From contig OX485803.1 in the NCBI GenBank assembly GCA_950295325.1, forward strand, positions 72,431,554 through 72,495,553: a stretch of 64,000 bases of DNA. Direction: 5' to 3'. Both the position numbers and the translations under genes were made by a program. The notes below the pieces were generated by a model that was not told the DNA's origin, did not search any database, and was given only the letters and a program-made list of their open reading frames with translations. Numbering within the stretch: position 1 is the stretch's first letter; every line of letters starts with the position of its first letter. Source of the stretch: Polytrichum commune (Eukaryota; Streptophyta; Polytrichopsida; Polytrichales; Polytrichaceae). This document shows positions 32,276 to 45,097 of the stretch, piece after piece.

Positions 32276-34060
32276 CTTTGTCGTAGTGCATTGCTTGAAG
32301 ATGTGGCGACACTATTTGGGGTCGCACAAAGCAAAGGTCTACATGGACAATGTGTCCTAAAAGAATTTTGACATTCAAGCGCAAGTAAGCGCCAAGTCAT
32401 TGCGGTGGCATGATAGTTTGGCGCTTATGAAGGTGGATTTGGTCCACAAACCGGACCGTGGAAATGTGGTGCCGGATGCGCGAAGTAGACTAGATGAGTT
32501 CCAAGCAATGAGAACCATCCAACCCTTGTGGCTAATGTGTGCCGGCGAAGGAAACTTGTGATGCAAGATACGGGAGGGGTAAATTAACTACCCCAAAAGC
32601 ACAAAAACTTTTAGGTGAACTTCGCAAGAGCAAGGTGCTCAAAGAGGTTAAGTTGGTGGACGGATTGTTCAAGTGCAAGCAAAGTTGGGTGTATGTGCCA
32701 CAAGGCAAGTTGAGGCTATCGGTTTTGAAGGAGGAATTTGATAGTCCTATTGCCGGCCTTAGAGGAGAAAGAAAAAACCGCCATAGAATGGTGTCATGGA
32801 GGTACCATTGGCGGTGCATAAAGGAAGATATAGCCCACTTTGTGAAGGCTTGAATCAAAGTGCAAAGTGAACCGAGCCTCTTACCAAAAGCAAGGCGGTT
32901 TCTTGCAACCGTCGCCTATCCCGTCGGCGCCATGGCATAGTATGTGCATGGACTTGATCACAAGCTTGCCGGAGTCACATGGGTATGATGCCATCTTGTT
33001 GATGGTAGAGTGGTTTGCCAAGTTGGCACACATGGTGCCGATTGTGGGAACCGCCACCGCGTTGGAGACTGCATAGCCTTTTCTCAAAGGATGGTTGAGG
33101 CACCACGGGTTGCCAAGAGTGATTGTGTGGGATCAAGATCCAAAGTTCACAAGTGCATTTTCAATGCATTTCTCTAAGGAGGTCGGAATGAAACTAAGGT
33201 TTAGCACGGCCGTGTATTCCCAAATGGATGGGAAAACAAAGCGTGTGAATGGAGACTTGAAGCAATACTTGAGGAACTTGGTGGGGGCGGACCAAGGAGA
33301 TTGGGCGGACTATGTGGGTCGAGCGGAGTGTAATTGCAATGTAGCCACGCACTTGGCTACCAAGGGGTGGTCTTTGGTGGTGGCTTATGGAGTGGATGCG
33401 CTCCAACCTATTAACCTAGCTCTCGAGGGGGCACATTCAACACTAGAGTTTAACCAAGATGGTGAGGACTTGGCCAAGGATGGTAAACAAGTCTTGGAGA
33501 TGACCAAGTTGTTGGTGGAGAAAACCCGAAGGTGCTACGGAGTGCTAGTAAATGCCGGAAGACGCGAAGTGGAGAATGAGGTGGGCCAAAAGGTGTTGTT
33601 GAATGTGAACAACTTCACTTAGCCGGAAGGCCTCGCTCCAAAAGTTCATGTCCAAAATTGGAGCTTCGTTTTCCATTGTGGAACAAGTGTTCAAGGACAT
33701 GTATAAGTTGGAATTACCGCCGGACATCAAAGTGCATCCGACATTTCATGTCTCATTACGAAAGTCATTTTAGGACGACACCTTGTGGCCCGATCACAAG
33801 CAAGTGATTAGGCCACGTCCCGACCTTATGGAGGTCATTTGGAACATGAGGTAAGAGGGCATCCTCAAGTGTAGGAAGCCCAAGTGAAAATGAAAGAAAA
33901 TGTACAAAGGAGTACTTGGTGAAATGGTGAGGATACCATGAGAAAGAAGCCGTTTGGGTAGCGGCAAGAGACATGATGAACGCCAAGGAATTGGTAAAGC
34001 ACTTTGAAGAAACTAAGGCTACATATTCCAATAAAATGAAGCATAGGCATTGATGAGGAC
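32276..34060 (+). pseudogene. X right copy: RNase H end, integrase, chromodomain
   Basis: After the repeats come LVHKPDRGNVVPDARSRL (RNase H end) and the integrase finger area (32539-32853). A piece with MDLITSLPESHGYD (32867-33076) follows, then the core (33095-33622) with VIVWDQDPKF and a VNGDLKQYLRNL segment, then VNAGRREVENEVGQKVLLN. At 33740-34050, in changed frames, come 'HPTFHVSLRKSF', 'PDHKQVIRPRPDL', 'KEYLVKW' and 'EAVWVAARDMM', the hallmark order of a chromodomain. Several stops interrupt it. Confidence 0.75.
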
Positions 34061-34100
34061 ATCAATCTCCTTTAGTGGGGGAGAGACGCTAGTAGCACAC

Positions 34101-34866
34101 TTAGCTTCGAGGCTAATTGCTCCACAACATGAACTTGTTCTTTGGCTTGAGGGAATAAAGTCCAAACTTTAGTGGTGCAAAGAGAAAAGTACGAGATGAG
34201 GTCCTAGTCTTGTACTTGTGCTTGGTTAGTAGAAGAGGGGGAATAGACATGCCAAACTAGGTTGGGTAAGCCGAGTAATTGGGGCCATGGCTAGCAGGGG
34301 CCTTGGATAAAACCAAAAAACTTCTTAGCCGTGGGCTTGTCCGGGCGGGGACAAGGTGATGACGCGTGCTCATAAAAGTGCTACCCGCGAGCTAACGAAA
34401 GTTGGCGCATGGGAGTCATGAACCCATGTCTCGAAAGAGCAAAGTGGGAACCGAGTCGGGCGGGACTTGGCATCACCCCCGTGCGATCGAGGCGTGGCTT
34501 AACAATGGAAAGCCATCTCGGAGTTGCAACCGAGACAACTTAGTGGAAGCGTTGAGGTCTCGCCTAGATGTGTCACGTTAGGCTAGTGGAGCCTAACGGG
34601 GGAGGCCCCAAAGGAGGGGCAACCCAAGTGAGTCCCAAAGTAGGTGGGTCTAGTGTAGGTTAGGTCCTTGGATGAGAGATCCAAGGTCGCTAACGGACCA
34701 CCTAAGAACGACACCTTTGGGACTATGCCAAATTTGAAGAAGCATTGTGGGGGTCGCGCCCTAAGGTAAACACAATGCCGCACCATAGAGGATGGCAACT
34801 TGAGAATTGGTGTGCCGACTACGAGTATAGTCGATGAGGGCATCGACTCCGTTTGGTGGGGGTGAG
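34101..34866. other. X right copy 3' untranslated region
   Basis: No ORF of note between the chromodomain remnant and the polypurine-like tract. This part has no counterpart in the left copy. Confidence 0.5.
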
Positions 34867-35836
34867 TGTCGCGCACCTCTCCATGAGGAGTGCCCGAAAC
34901 ACCATGGGCACAAGGGGGACCCCGGAGTGACACCCGGGACTTGTGGCGCCGTTGGTGAGAGGGCCCAAGTGATCCTAGTGTGGGTGAGGTCCCCGGGCGT
35001 TGGGAACGCCTCCCATCCACGAAGACTAGGAGGCACAAGGGTAAGGCCATGAGCTATGCGTAGCTCATGGCGTGGTGATTCTAGAAAGCTCAAGAACACC
35101 TCAATCGGAGGTGTGAGCTAGGAGTTATGGCCATTTGAGTGGGGCGCTGTCCCGGGACAGCGCCCTGGTACAGCAGTGCCTGGGAGTGATTCCCGGGACT
35201 GCCAAGGTTCAAACAGGCATAACGTCCTCACCACTTGCCCGAATGGGGCAAGTGAGGAGTCCATCGGCATCTACGTGAAGCGTAGATGAAGATGGAGTGG
35301 TTGGTTGCTGGAATCAGACATCATACAAGGAAGTTATGATGGTCTGAAGCTGCTGGGGGCTTCTAGGCCCAGCGGCTAAGGGAAAATGTCCACTTGGCCC
35401 CAACTCTTGGTAGAGACAAGAGGTTGGTTGACGGTGGGTTAGGGGCCCCGCGTAGAGTCCTAGAGGCTTATACGGGTGAGGTGGTGTGGCCTCACCCACC
35501 CGAGGCCGAACGGCACGGCCTCCATGGGCATTGGCCCAATGTGAGGCCATAGTTGCCTAGTATGGTTCGGGTTGTTGTAGTGTTGCTCCGGCAACGCGAT
35601 GATCAACATGGGATTGGACTTTCATGGATGGAAGTCCACATCTAGGAATGGGTTACGGATTAAGGGGTGAGTCCCTAAAGCAAAGTAGGAGGGTTGGTTC
35701 CCTCTTATGAACTATAAGGTCCGGGGTAGGAGGAGCTAACCATTAGCATGGCGGAATGCGAATGGTTAGCGCTCGTAACCTTTGCTAGAATTGAAAATAG
35801 GCAAGATTGCTAAGGGGGTTAGCAAGGGTTGCGACA
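34867..35836 (+). repeat. X LTR, copy 2 (3' LTR of right copy)
   Basis: 970 bp in plus-strand sense, starting TGTCGCGCACC and ending GGGTTGCGACA. It directly abuts LTR fragment A at 35837. Confidence 0.88.
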
Positions 35837-36340
35837 TGAAGAAAGCTAAGTTTAAGCATTAAGCTTGTGTGGAGTGAATTGAGTAAGTTTAGTAGTGTAA
35901 GGACATGACCTTGGTGGAAAGTGTGGTAGGTAGAAAGCCAAGGATAGTTAAATATTTGAATTAGGATCTTTGTTGATCGTTTGAGGGAGGAAGACTTAGG
36001 AGATAAGATGAGAGCCTACAAAGTAGGAGGAGGATTACGAAGGCTTATCTTGAGGGTGCTCACCTACTCCCTCTCAACTCACTATTTAAGCCCTCATTCT
36101 TCCCTCACTCATCCTCTCTTTCGTTCGTGCTCCTTAGCACCCCACGTGTTATAAGTATGTGTGTGCATGAGTGTAAGGTTAGGAGCCAAGGCTAGTTGGC
36201 CTTGAAGAGGGCTTGACCTCTTGTTAGTAATAGTTGGATGTGAATGATTTAAAGTTCAATTTATGGCTTTGTTTGACTACTTGGATTTACATTTATTAGC
36301 CTTATACTTATGCGGATGTGCAAAGTCTCTTATTGGAGCA
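35837..36340 (+). repeat. LTR fragment A, related to element 2 LTR
   Basis: Matches the promoter region of the element 2 LTR in the opposite direction. Shared words include AAAGTGTGGTAGGTAGAAAGCC, 'GATCRTTTGAGGGAGGAAG', the TATA region (TATTTAAG near 36085), TTCCCTCACTCATCC and 'GCCTTGAAGAGGGCTTGACC'. Both ends of the LTR are missing. Confidence 0.75.
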
Positions 36341-37291
36341 TTTAGTTTTGTTGGACTTCATATGAATTTTTGAGAGCCAAAAAACCGAGACTATGTCCAA
36401 ACTTCCAAAAACTAGTAAAAAAATGTAGATTAAAAGGGAACAGCGTAGAATTGCGATCATATACTTTGTGGCAATAGAAATATTATTGCATATTCATGTA
36501 GAGGACTTCATTACCTATCCATGGATACCAAGAACTCATTTTTTGGACTTCATATGAATTTTTGAAAGCCAAAAAACCGAGACTATGTCCAAACTTCCAA
36601 AAAAAATAGTGACACACTCTTATAGTTTTTTACTTATGATGTTTTTGACTTATGATGTTTATTGAATTACCGAGGAAAGATTTTCTACGTGTCATTATAA
36701 CTTTTCCACTCGGGTTAGGACGAAATCGAAGGGTGGGGAATTTTTGGTGACATTAAGTTACAAATTAATACATGAAAATGCCACCTCCAGTACCTATTTT
36801 ATCTCCCTCCCATTTTATATCCCATCTTGCTGCTTCAATCACTTGATTGATGGCTCTCAAAATGTAATAGAGCCTTGAGTAGGCCAAGTCTTAAGTGGCT
36901 CACAAATATCCTATTTGTAACATCGTACGTGCTGATCAGGGTACAAAATGACAACCATTTGGAAGGCTTCAATTGTCTCCCACAAGAAACGAATGAAATG
37001 AAATTGATTGGAAAGTCTGGGATGCCAAAAGGCTTATGTATTTGTATTGAATCCATTGTTATATGAATTAATCATCAAGTCCATCATCAAAACTTGAACA
37101 ATAATATTTTCACTAGTAATTGTCTTGCTTTGGAAACTTCAACATGATGACCACTCAATCATCTCAAAATTCGATGAATAGATCTACATATATCTATCTA
37201 TATGTAATTTATGTTTTTTGTTAAATGTTTGCTATGAGGTTTTTTTTGACATAAGGATGGCTTAGAAAAGAACGATAATGTAGAGGATGCT
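36341..37291. repeat. Intergenic with a ~60-bp direct duplication
   Basis: A segment beginning GGACTTCATATGAATTTTTG at about 36353 recurs at about 36545 with few changes over about 60 bases. No gene is seen in the rest. Confidence 0.6.
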
Positions 37292-39481
37292 TGTGAGACC
37301 AAATTGGTGCATGCCTACATGAGTTTTTAGTTTTGGAAATGATTAAATTCTAGGTTTGGTGTTGACAACGAATGGGTTAAAACATAAAAATAGTGAGGCT
37401 TTTACTTAAATGTCCCTGTAAGCTTAAGGGATTGAGTGTGTGTAATTTGGTAATTAGGTATTTAATAATTAGAGTGTGTCGTTGTTAAGGCTAGGAAAGG
37501 CTTTGATTAAGAAGACGGCGGGGTTTATGTTGCTTTTGTTTCCATTATCAAGGCTTGGACCGGGGGGTTATTGTTTGTTTCAAGCTTTCAAAGGCGTAGT
37601 TTAAGGGAGGGGGGTCAGATTCAAAGGGAGATCAGGTGCTGAATTCCCGGCAGCAGGGGAGGTCACAGAGGGCCACTCCCGACCTCGGCACTCTCTCTCG
37701 GAGGTCACAGAGTGAAAAGGTTGCGGCAGGCAAAGGAGGACAGGGGGTCCCAACTGCAAGTGTGGATCTGTCTGCCAGTGAAGGGATGGCAGCATCAAGC
37801 TGTTGTCGCATTGACCGAGGGTGAGGGAGGGAACTGAGTGAATAAAAAGCATTTTCTCAACATGGTGAGGCAATAGCCGCCGAATGTAGCCATATTCATC
37901 ACCAAATTGGGGCGACCTAAATGAGGGGGAGGCTACCGAAGCAGGTTGCTGGCACGGCCACTATGAGCCCAAAATGGTTGCTCATATTTGTTTTATGCTT
38001 AGAATCTACTTAGAATTGCATTTGGAGTGTTATTGAAACAATTAAAAGTATAAAAAGAGTGAGGCTTGGTGTGGATTTATGTTTAGGCCTTAAACCTATT
38101 TTGTGTGGTGAAGTAGAAGCGTAGTGACATTAGGGAGTGTTTTGGTTAAGTGAGTAGTGTTTGATGAAGCAAGAGGAAGGTCCTTGGATTTAAATGTTTA
38201 CATTAGAACATGCTCTTGTTGGTTTAGAGGGTGAGGGTTTAGTGGATAGGATAAGGTCCTACTAAGTAGGAGAAGGTTAAGGGGTTTGTGGTCTTGGGTG
38301 CCCTCTCCTCCTCCTTCCTTTTTTTTTTCTCTTCTCTCTCTCTCTCCCCCTCCTCTCTAGGATTTTGAGCTCTTAGAGTTAGAAGAAATGTGTGAATTAG
38401 GAGGAGGTTATTAGGGGATTTAGGGTGATTAGGTTGGAAGATTAGTAAGAAGGTCTTGTGGGAATTAGTGAGGTCAAGTAGGGGATTAGTGTGGTTAGAT
38501 AGATTTTAATATTTAGCTGATATAAGGAGGCTGCCGAGGCAAGGGACTGAATTCAAAGGTAACTGATCTAAGGAGGTTGTCGAGGCAGTGGGACTGAATT
38601 CAAAGGTAGTTGATCTAAGGGCAGTTGCTGAGGCAGGGGACTGAATTCAAAGGTAGCTGATATAAGGGCAACTGCCGAGGCAGTGGGACTGGATTCAAAG
38701 GTAGCTGATCTAAGGAGGTTGCCGAGGCAGTGGGACTGAATTCAAAAGTAACTGATCTAAGGAGGTTGCCGAGGCAGTGGGACTGAATTCAAAAGTAACT
38801 GATCTAAGGAGGTTGCCGAGGCAGTGGGACTGAATTCAAAGGTAGCTGATATAAGGGCAGCTGCCGAGGCAGTGGGATTGAATTCAAAGGTAGCTGATAT
38901 AAGGGCAACTGCCGAGGCAGTGGGACTGGATTCAAAGGTAGCTGATCTAAGGAGGTTGCCGAGGCAGTGGGACTAAATTCAAAAGTAGCTGATCTAAGGA
39001 GGATGCCGAGGCAGTGGGACTAAATTCAAAGGTAGCTAATATAAGGGTAGCTGCCGAGGCAGAGGATTGAATTCAAAGGTAGCTGATCTAAGGAGGTTGC
39101 CGCCGGCCTTACATGGGAATGCCGTGGTGCCACATGGGACTTAGTAATAGATAGTTAATTAGGTGGTCACTTAATATTAGCTTAAATAATTAGTTCATTA
39201 GTAAGCTAGGAAAACAAGAAATATGGGATGGTAGAATTAGCGGTTGAGTTTGGGTGTGACTGATATTGGGTTAGCAATAGGGGGTGTTATGATTGGGATA
39301 ATAGAGAAGAGCGTTTGTCAACACTTGTAATATTATCGTGGAATGGATTGGTGTGCAATGATTGATGGGAGATGTAATGGGTTCTCACGAGTTTGGTCAA
39401 ATGGAGTTGTGGAAACATGAATGTGATATCCATTCCCTCACCCGGACTAGGACGCTTAAGGGTGGGTGGTTTGGCCTCACA
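37292..39481 (+). repeat. LTR B, full-length 2190-bp LTR related to element 2 LTR
   Basis: Starts TGTGAGACC and ends GGCCTCACA, 2190 bp, against 2194 bp for element 2. Internal homology is clear around 38210-38480 (CCTACTAAGTAGGAG, CTCTCCCCCTCCTCTCTAGG, 'AAGATTAGTAAGAAGG') and in the terminal 40 bases. A different minisatellite replaces the element 2 one, and the small LTR ORF is absent. No matching target duplication flanks it and no primer site follows, so it is probably a recombined solo LTR. Confidence 0.72.
38515..39102. repeat. 47-bp minisatellite in LTR B
   Basis: About twelve units with consensus words TGATCTAAGGAGGTTGCC, GAGGCAGTGGGACTGAATTC and AAAGGTAGC. Some units carry GGGCAGCTGCC instead of GGAGGTTGCC. 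Confidence 0.9.
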
Positions 39482-40474
39482 GCCACATTGCATCAAAATA
39501 GTCACAGCGTGGTAGGGAGGAATTGTTGGGAGTGAGCTCAAAATCCTAAAAGGATCAGTGAGGATTCGAGAGAGGAACTAATACGAGAGCCTCTCTGCTC
39601 AAAGATTTGAGCTCAAGATAGGATGGGGTGCTGCATTCAAGACTCTTATTTGGGCTGGGCAAGTACTGATAGATGCCGCAAGCAACTGAGAGTGTAAGCC
39701 CAGATTCGGAGTGGGATGGGTGAAAAATGCTCTGTTCGACAACAACTAATGGCACCGAGCTCAACTCAGTGAAGGGCTCAAGAGCGAGGGCATCCCCTAA
39801 GCTGAGTCAATGTGGGAGGAGGCCTGAGATCAAGACCAGGAAGAGTGAATGCGAAGGTGAGTACAGATATTGGAACGCGGCCGAAGGGGAAATGGGATAG
39901 TGCATTCGGCACCAAACTCTACGATCCTTCGAAGGCCACAATCACATAGCCAGGAGGTCGAGCTAGCAAGGGAGCAACATTGGGAACACGACCCTCGGAG
40001 GCAGGTCACAGGGGAACACTGGGACGGAACGGAGGGGGCTGCAGGGGCTGAATGATGCCAGCAGCTACTTACAATAATCGAATGTATGCTGGATTAGGCT
40101 AGGGAGTTGAGTAATGATTAAAACATTGGGGTGGTCATGGGTTAAGTAGTTTAGGATAAGGGGGATGGGCCAACATCAAGTGTGGATGATGTGCACTAAG
40201 GCCATTAAGATTGTGGTTAATTAGTTGGCTAGCTTGTTGTTGTGTGGGGAAGATTAGAGAAGGAATAGTGTTGGGGATGTCAACAAGGGAGGTAGGGAAA
40301 GTATTCTTGAATACTGATTCCAAGTGATCTTTAAATAAAGAATTGTGAGTTCAACATAAAACTGGAGGAGTCTTGGGAGTGGGATTTTAACAACAAAGGG
40401 ATAGATCAATGACATGTGAGCCATGGGCTCTCACCCGGACTACGACGCATAAGGGTGGGGGTTTGTGGCTGACA
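39482..40474 (+). repeat. LTR-like fragment C
   Basis: The last about 45 bases (to 40474) repeat the conserved LTR end seen in LTR B and element 2 (CACCCGGACTACGACGC, AAGGGTGGGGGTTTG). The preceding 900 bases are GC-richer than their surroundings with no clear ORF. Their status (LTR body or internal leftover) is unresolved. Confidence 0.45.
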
Positions 40475-43092
40475 ATACTATAACCAACTCCCCACCCAAA
40501 ATTATCACACATGCATGCTTAAACCATCTTTGATGTAAAGTGGGGGTGGATTTGGATGACAAATGGGTTGGTTCCAAGAGAATGTGGGATCGGTTTAAGG
40601 CGAAAGTGGGAATGGATTGGGCATTCATTAGAATGTATCTAGGGGTGGGTTACTTATATGTATTAAGATCCTCCATGCAAAGTCATAAGGTCTCAAAGCA
40701 CTTAGTGGATGGACTGTTGGTTTCAATGTGGGGTTGGCTTTGGGCAAAAAACAGGAGCGGTTTTTGAGTGAGTATCAGGACCGTTTTGAGAGCCATTCTT
40801 GTTAAAACAGTGTGGGTCTAGAGAGGGATTTAGGAAGCAAGGGGTAGGTGACTCCAAAAATGTATAGTATATTCATGTTCAATTCATTTTAGTTTTATTT
40901 CTACTATAATATCTAAGCCAATTTGTGAAGCATATCATGCATACCGTTTTTCCCCAAATGCATTTATTTGTGATATTCTTCTTTTGGGATTGTTACAACA
41001 AGATCGTCTAAAAAATGGGCTAGATTACTTAGAGTCTTGGTTTAGGCACCCCTTTACCTTATTGATATAATTGGCCTCAAAGTCACCTAACTTCTAGGTG
41101 AAGGTGGTCTAGAATATGCACCCTCCAACAATAAAGAAATATACATAAGGTGGGCAAACTCAATGTGGATAATGTACTAATGACATTTTCTAACATACAA
41201 GTACATGTCCAAGTCTAAAATGCACTCATTAAAAAGAAACCCATTATAGCCTATTGACATCATCCATTCAGAATATATGCACTTTGGCTTCGAAAATAGC
41301 AAGCTCAAAGCTTATTTTTATGAGTTGGATTTATTGATGGTCTTATGTAGTTTGTTATTGATTTAGTAGGAAACAAATGGAAAACATGCATATGCATTTT
41401 CGTTTATAAGTTACAATCTTCTAACTAATATCTAACATAGGTACATATTCAACTTTGGAAATGTATATACTAGGTGCTTGTAAGAAAAAAAAATCATTTA
41501 AGGATGATCAACGCTTCAACAATTTCAAGCAATTTCGCTGTCTAGGAAAAATGTGTTCTAGTACTCTCATGTTCCACATTTGGATTCTACCAACTTCATA
41601 TTACAACACCTTCACGAGAGCAAAATTGATAAAAGTAAGATAACCAATAATAGCACAATTGTTCAAGCTAGGAGTCAACCACACATTGTAAGTTTTTAAC
41701 TCTTAGCCACACTAAATGACAAAAAGTTGACTATGTCCACATGAAAATGTGCATGAATCATTCTCAAACTACGAGAAAAATTGGTGGTTAGCACAATTGT
41801 AGGGGAAGATTGTAGTTTCAAGAGGGGGACTTTTTGGCCTCTATTTCAAAAAGAAAATTGATTGGATTAGAAAAAAAATTGCTATCAAAATATGTTTTTG
41901 TGGACCCAAGATTGTTTCACTCTACACCAATTTATTTCATAACAACATATTTATCTTATTGTTCAAATCATGTCCAAAGTTCTCATAAATTTTAAAGTTA
42001 TTTCAAATTTTCTACAATCTCAAAATATAAAGATAAATGATTCCACTCGTGTAATGTTTAAATTGGGTGACTATGATTTAGACAGTCAAATTATGAATTG
42101 CATTGTTTACAACAAGGCCAATCTACCCTCTCAACATCATAACATTCTCCAACTAGAGGTTGGGTAGAGTGAGGCTAACAACTAGCCCTGCAATTGCTTG
42201 CAATATTTAAAGGAATTCAAATTATGACCTCAATAGAGTTGGGTGAAACTCTTGGGACCTCTTCTTTCCATTTTTGAAACTTTGACAAAACTTTAAGATC
42301 TAAAATAGGGTATGCACATGGCACATGTTGTCCTAAATTCTAGATCAGCCTAAGCAAGGCTAGGTTGGCCCACCCATCCTAGTAGGACAACCTAGAAAAT
42401 TGATATTTAAGAGCACAACACCACTCTTTATATATGATATTTTAAGCATTAAGAAGACTTGGGTGACTTTGTATTAACTCTTATAAACTCAAGGTTTGGG
42501 ACTAAACTCATGGTTTTCATTTGCTTTACTTGATAATTAACTCTAATATCAATCTAATCATGAAAATGAGAATGGCAAACATTCATGTACAGTAACTGAA
42601 CAATAAATAGCATATAGTCAACAATGCCCAAAAATAGTTCTTTGTGAACAATGCCATGTCAGAGTAGGACTAGGTTTAGAAAGACAATCTATTGTTAGTA
42701 CTAAAAAAACGTTGTGATGGAAACACTCAACGAACTAAGCGCATTGTGATGATGTCCAAAGATTGGCCGACATGCGTGCAGTCTAATTTCCGGAACAGCC
42801 TGCACATGGAAGTCAGATGCCTGTGTGAAAATCTAACTATTAACTACATTTACATTTTACCGACTTCCCAATTTTGCAACACGGGATGCAAATAGAAACT
42901 CCAACTAAAGTTAAAACGTAACTTATACCGCAGGTTGACTTTCCCTTTCTGGGATTCCCGTGCAAATCTTGGAAAAGGTATGAATGGAAAACGAGTCAGA
43001 TGCTATTATGGATGTGGGGGAGGTCGCACTTGCCAAAGACCATGTCATGACAGGCCTTCAATGAGCAGGGAGCTATATATGTCCGGGAAGAA
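40475..43092. other. AT-rich intergenic region
   Basis: Only short, unconvincing ORFs. No repeats or known motifs recognised. Confidence 0.3.
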
Positions 43093-43313
43093 CCGGCAGT
43101 TAGTTGCAGATGATCCGGTTGAGTGCAAGAAATAACTGGTTGATGTTGGAGACTTTGGGAGAATTTTACCGATCATTTGAGAGGAATTTATAGAATATAC
43201 CTCAAATGAATAAAAGCAAAACCGGAAGATGTCAGCATGGAACTGGTTGGATTTAGAATCACTAATTTTAGAATCTTGGCCGACTATGCCCAAAAATTTC
43301 CTATGCACTTGCG
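43093..43313. repeat. Dispersed ~215-bp repeat, copy 2
   Basis: Starts CCGGCAGTTAGTTGCAGATGA and carries the same ordered blocks as 2170-2388 (CCGGTTGAGT, TTACCGATCATTT, GAGGAATTTATA, CAAAACCGGAAGATGTCA). Copy 3 follows almost directly. Confidence 0.65.
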
Positions 43314-43330
43314 GAGTGAACCGAATCCCT

Positions 43331-43533
43331 ACCGCTAGTTGCAGATGAACCATTTGAGTTTGAGAAATGAGTAGTTGATATTAAAACTTCATGAAAATTA
43401 GCGATTACTTTGGGGAATTCTTGGAATATACCTCAAGCTTCTAAAGAAAACCGGAATCTCACAACATCCAACTGGTTGGACTTGAAAACACTAGGTTTTT
43501 GACTAATTATGCCCAAAAATTTCCCCAAATGTT
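43331..43533. repeat. Dispersed ~215-bp repeat, copy 3
   Basis: Starts ACCGCTAGTTGCAGATGAACC, in tandem with copy 2. It ends with ACTGGTTGGACTTG, 'AAAACACTAGG' and ATGCCCAAAAATTTCCCC. Confidence 0.62.
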
Positions 43534-44406
43534 GGAGGCCTTAGACGAGGTGCTTCCTGGCCAAGTCAACTCTAAGAGGTACACCCATTTATGGTATTTA
43601 TTGTCACACGCGTAATAATGTCACTTAACCTATTTTGAGGTGTATGCTAGGTTACACTAATGACCAACAACTTCACTATTAATGTCATCTCGTGACACTT
43701 GGCATTTAAGTGCACTTACTAATATCTTGACATGAGTGTGTTTAGTAGTGTAATGAGGTGTATGCCCATGTCACACAATGCTCTACAATTTCAATAAAAT
43801 GTACACAAATGACACTTGACAATAATATGCTCAAAATTAACTTCTTCTTCCATACTAAAATGTAACCACATGACACTTGCCATTGGTATGCTCAATAGTA
43901 TCTTCCCTTTGCAAACTAAGATGCTAAACTATCATCTCAAGCATAATTCCAATGTGCTAAATGTCATGATGTAAATAAAATTTCACTTCGAAAACCACTT
44001 ATGTTGACAATCGATTGATAACCATATTGACATTTAGTGGACGTCACACTTTGAGACCTCTAGGCATGTAGTTAAGGCCTTTTGCAAATAGGGCACGTGA
44101 CACTAAATACCATAAGCAGTGTAGTATACTCATCTAATGTGGACTAACTTGACTCACCACCCGGTCCTTTCTTCTCGGTGGTCCTGATGGGGGTCCATTT
44201 CATCTTTGATCACCGTAGTTGTCCTCTGGACGATGTCAAGGTGGTCCGCTCCAGTGGGTCTCAAATGTTGCCCTTTTTTTCCCTTGATGATTGTTTTTGT
44301 CATCCAATCCTTCTTTGAATGGTTTGTCTCCAGGTCGTCCCACTGGTGGACCATAACTCCCTTGGCTATTTCTCCCTTGATCACTCTATCTCGAAATTTG
44401 CCCGGG
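43534..44406. other. Intergenic
   Basis: A charged 88-codon open frame on the minus strand (44154-44420) crosses the transposon terminus. I could not relate it to anything, and it is probably chance or a relic. Confidence 0.25.
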
Positions 44407-45097
44407 TACGCAACTCCCATGTTATATGGTCCTGATTATAATCACTTATAATGCGTTTTAGTCCAATATTGAGTGATACAATTTGTTTTAATGTAGGAAA
44501 CACTTGTAGCCCTTCTAACAAGGAATCCAAAAATGTAATTATATATAGGAAATGAATATATTTTGAAGCATATAATTGCATTAAAAACCTAATTATATGA
44601 TTTTTCTAATACATGTACCATAGGTCAAACTACTCAACTTTTTGGACTTTTTAATAAAATTTTAACATTGTGAATGACTTATAATTTTAATGGGAGGCAA
44701 CTATTTGTGGCTTATAATTCTAATTGGAGGCAAATATTCGTGTGGATTTTTTAAAATTATGTATAGGCAACTTACCGGTCTAACTGTTGGGATAGAAAAC
44801 TAATGATTTGTGTTAGGATACAGTTGAGGTATGTATTTTTAAGACCATATACATCATATGGTGCCCCGACTACTCAAGGGTATCATGGGGTATTTCAAAA
44901 TATCATGGGTTCCCGGTTTAGGGTTAGGGCTTAGGGTTTGAGGCTTCTATATATTCGCTTTGAAGCTTTTGTGTTCGGTTTTGGAGCCTTTGTGTCTTTG
45001 CTTTGGAGTGTGCGGCTTTGTTTTGGAGCCTTTGTGTCATCGCTTTGGAGTGTGCTTGTGCTCATTTGGGAGAGTCATCCTTGGCTTAAACAAACAC

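Larger units (their letters stand above)
30025..35836 (+). mobile_element. Chromovirus X, right copy (plus strand, 5' truncated, 3' LTR present)
   Basis: Internal region from 30025, lacking the 5' LTR, primer site and first ~230 bases, to a purine-rich tract (TGGTGGGGGTGAG) ending at 34866, then the 3' LTR. It shares with the left copy the loss of most of the RT domain and the tandem RNase H segments (four here, three there). Confidence 0.82.

Noticed and set aside
38515-39102. CRISPR-like array of regular 47-bp units
   Set aside because: The units are directly adjacent without unique spacers, and the array sits inside a plant LTR. It is a minisatellite.
37287-39486. Target duplication around LTR B
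   Set aside because: Flanking pentamers (ATGCT and GCCAC) do not match.
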